64,000 nucleotides of DNA, taken from NCBI GenBank assembly GCA_047921215.1, contig JBLRWO010000017.1, positions 15,905 through 79,904 of the forward strand. The letters run 5' to 3'. The position numbers and the translations under genes are program-made. The notes beneath the pieces are model-generated. The model ran no database searches, was not told where the DNA came from, and saw nothing but the letters and a program-made list of their open reading frames with translations. Of this stretch, positions 62,907-64,000 are shown piece after piece; within the stretch, counting starts at the first letter, position 1, and every line of letters begins with the position of its first letter. The DNA comes from RECM01 sp047921215. GTDB taxonomy: Bacteria > Bacteroidota > Rhodothermia > Balneolales > Cyclonatronaceae.

Positions 62907-63905
62907 ATGGCTAAGATTAAAGTTGGTATTAACGGTTTCGGACGCATAGGACGTCTTGTTGCCCGCAGTATTTTCAAACATTATAATGATCAGATCGAAA
63001 TCGTATCGGTCAATGATCTTACTGACGCAAAAACACTGGCTCACCTGTTTAAATACGACTCGATTCAGGGTGGTTTTCAGGGAGATGTAAAAGCAGATGG
63101 CAATGATCTGGTAATCAACGGAAGCCGCATAAAAGTAACTGCAGAAAGAGATCCCGCCAATCTGAAGTGGGGTGAGCTGGGTGTGAATGTTGTTGTGGAA
63201 AGCACCGGATTTTTTACCAGCAGGGAAGGTGCTGACAAGCACATAGCTGCCGGCGCTAAAAAAGTGATCATTTCAGCTCCTGCGAAAGGTGATGTTAAGA
63301 CGATCGTTCTCGGTGTAAATGACGCCGAAATCGATAAATCCGATACCGTCTTCTCAAATGCGAGTTGCACCACAAACTGCCTTGCACCTATGGTAAAAGT
63401 ACTCGACGATACTTTCGGTGTGGTTAAAGGTTTCATGACAACCATCCATGCCTACACGGGAGATCAGCCCACTGTTGACAGTCCCCACAAAGATCTTCGC
63501 AGGGCAAGAGCTGCAGCTATCAACATCGTACCCACAACAACAGGTGCTGCAAAAGCGGTAGGACTTGTTCTGCCACATCTCAAAGGAAAGCTCGATGGCG
63601 GCGCTGTTCGTGTTCCGGTTGCAACCGGATCGTTGACTGATTTCACGGCGGTTGTCGAAAAGGATGCAACGGTTGAAGAGGTATTATCAGCTTTCAAAAA
63701 AGCAGCTGACGGACCACTGAAAGGAATTCTTCAGTATACTGATGAACCGCTTGTATCTTCGGATATTATCGGCAATCCGCACTCTTGCATATTTGACTCA
63801 GAGATTACCAAGGTTGACGGAAAACTTGTAAAAGTTGTTGGCTGGTACGATAATGAGGCCGGTTATTCAGCACGTACGGCACATCTGATCACAATTATTG
63901 CCTGA
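62907..63905 (+). CDS. gapA: Glyceraldehyde-3-phosphate dehydrogenase
   Basis: A 332-residue glycolytic/gluconeogenic enzyme. The N-terminal Rossmann GINGFGRIGRLVAR, the NAD-binding acidic turn SVNDL (Asp37), the catalytic SNASCTTNCLAPM with Cys154, and the C-terminal VVGWYDNEAGYSAR are intact. Asp at the NAD-ribose site suggests NAD rather than NADP specificity. The gene is preceded by a 285-bp divergent region and followed by a strong terminator, so it is monocistronic. Confidence 0.98.
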   Translation: MAKIKVGINGFGRIGRLVARSIFKHYNDQIEIVSVNDLTDAKTLAHLFKYDSIQGGFQGDVKADGNDLVINGSRIKVTAERDPANLKWGELGVNVVVESTGFFTSREGADKHIAAGAKKVIISAPAKGDVKTIVLGVNDAEIDKSDTVFSNASCTTNCLAPMVKVLDDTFGVVKGFMTTIHAYTGDQPTVDSPHKDLRRARAAAINIVPTTTGAAKAVGLVLPHLKGKLDGGAVRVPVATGSLTDFTAVVEKDATVEEVLSAFKKAADGPLKGILQYTDEPLVSSDIIGNPHSCIFDSEITKVDGKLVKVVGWYDNEAGYSARTAHLITIIA

Positions 63906-63936
63906 TTTACACTGGCAGTATAGACTGTGTATTCAG

Positions 63937-63973
63937 AATGGCAGCAGGCTTTTGTCTGCTGCCATTTTTTTTG
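63937..63973 (+). terminator. Rho-independent terminator after gapA
   Basis: An 11-bp perfect stem (AATGGCAGCAG at 63937-63947 and its complement at 63956-63966) encloses an 8-base loop and is followed by a run of T. It ends the gapA transcript 31 bp after its stop. Confidence 0.93.
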
Positions 63974-63976
63974 TGG

Positions 63977-63994
63977 TGCGCCCGGCAGGGCGCA
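63977..63994. repeat. Hairpin at the right edge
   Basis: TGCGCCC (63977-63983), a GGCA loop, and GGGCGCA (63988-63994) form a perfect GC-rich hairpin. It follows the gapA terminator by a few bases and may be a second terminator on the minus strand or part of a small repeat family that extends beyond the window. Confidence 0.6.
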
Positions 63995-64000
63995 TTCACT

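Overview
The window is a stretch of chromosome from a Gram-negative bacterium of the Bacteroidota/Balneolota/Rhodothermota sphere; I favour a Balneolales-like organism. The evidence is a surface protein with a type IX secretion (Por) C-terminal sorting domain carrying the NYPNPFNP signature, a TonB-dependent receptor with a carboxypeptidase-regulatory-like N-terminal domain, several lipoproteins and outer-membrane barrels, a DUF3365 haem lipoprotein, a BatA-type double-membrane-helix protein, and a fused chorismate mutase/prephenate dehydratase. Base composition is moderate. Many genes appear to start with TTG. Most of the window is core genome: I see no rRNA, insertion sequence, prophage or CRISPR array, and one tRNA gene (Leu, anticodon UAA).

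Layout from left to right. 1-6.2 kb: an edge-truncated lipoprotein, a BatA-like membrane protein, a small membrane protein, hflX and a CBS-domain protein. 6.4-10.7 kb: a very large TPR protein, broken by a 10-N assembly gap, coupled to aroA. 10.8-16.3 kb: hsp20-dnaK ending in a strong terminator, then gcvP. 16.4-19.3 kb: a probable metal-uptake locus (palindromic operator, Asp/His-rich lipoprotein, TonB-dependent receptor). 19.4-24.6 kb, minus strand: a dipeptidase-sulfurtransferase fusion, a KefB-type antiporter and a membrane protein. 25.0-27.5 kb: two paralogous small membrane proteins and a MerA-like flavoprotein. 27.5-30.5 kb, minus: dnaG and sucD. 31.0-37.1 kb: an RND/MMPL exporter, recO overlapping an HtrA protease, and pheA. 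37.6-39.8 kb: a CHASE3 histidine kinase facing a DUF3365 haem lipoprotein. 40.0-43.6 kb: dnaJ/cbpA-clpB behind a dyad operator. 43.6-46.0 kb: an outer-membrane barrel, tRNA-Leu and an Omp85-like barrel. 46.1-50.2 kb, minus: an unrecognised protein with a long disordered linker, a biotin-dependent carboxylase beta subunit, a DUF2007/zinc-ribbon protein and a lipoprotein. 50.3-54.4 kb: an ABC ATPase, an M29 aminopeptidase and a RelA/SpoT enzyme. 54.5-56.3 kb: a repeat-rich secreted DUF285 protein. 56.9-64 kb: an HU-like protein, ruvX, def, fmt, an ankyrin protein, a DUF2721 protein, a delta-1-pyrroline-5-carboxylate dehydrogenase and GAPDH.

How the genes work together. Two separate heat-shock transcription units (hsp20-dnaK and dnaJ-clpB) form one disaggregation machine, and both have CAACAA/TTGTTG repeats upstream. 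AroA and PheA are two steps of aromatic amino-acid synthesis. SucD, GcvP, P5C dehydrogenase, the carboxylase and GAPDH are central metabolism. RelA/SpoT, HflX, Def, Fmt and RuvX belong to translation, stress and genome housekeeping. The less ordinary content is the putative zinc-type uptake locus with its palindromes, the M19-rhodanese fusion, the twin membrane proteins with a MerA-like enzyme that lacks MerA's mercury ligands, and the linker protein with three repeated P-[LM]-[WV]-x-R-F motifs. I found no clearly new defence or mobile system.
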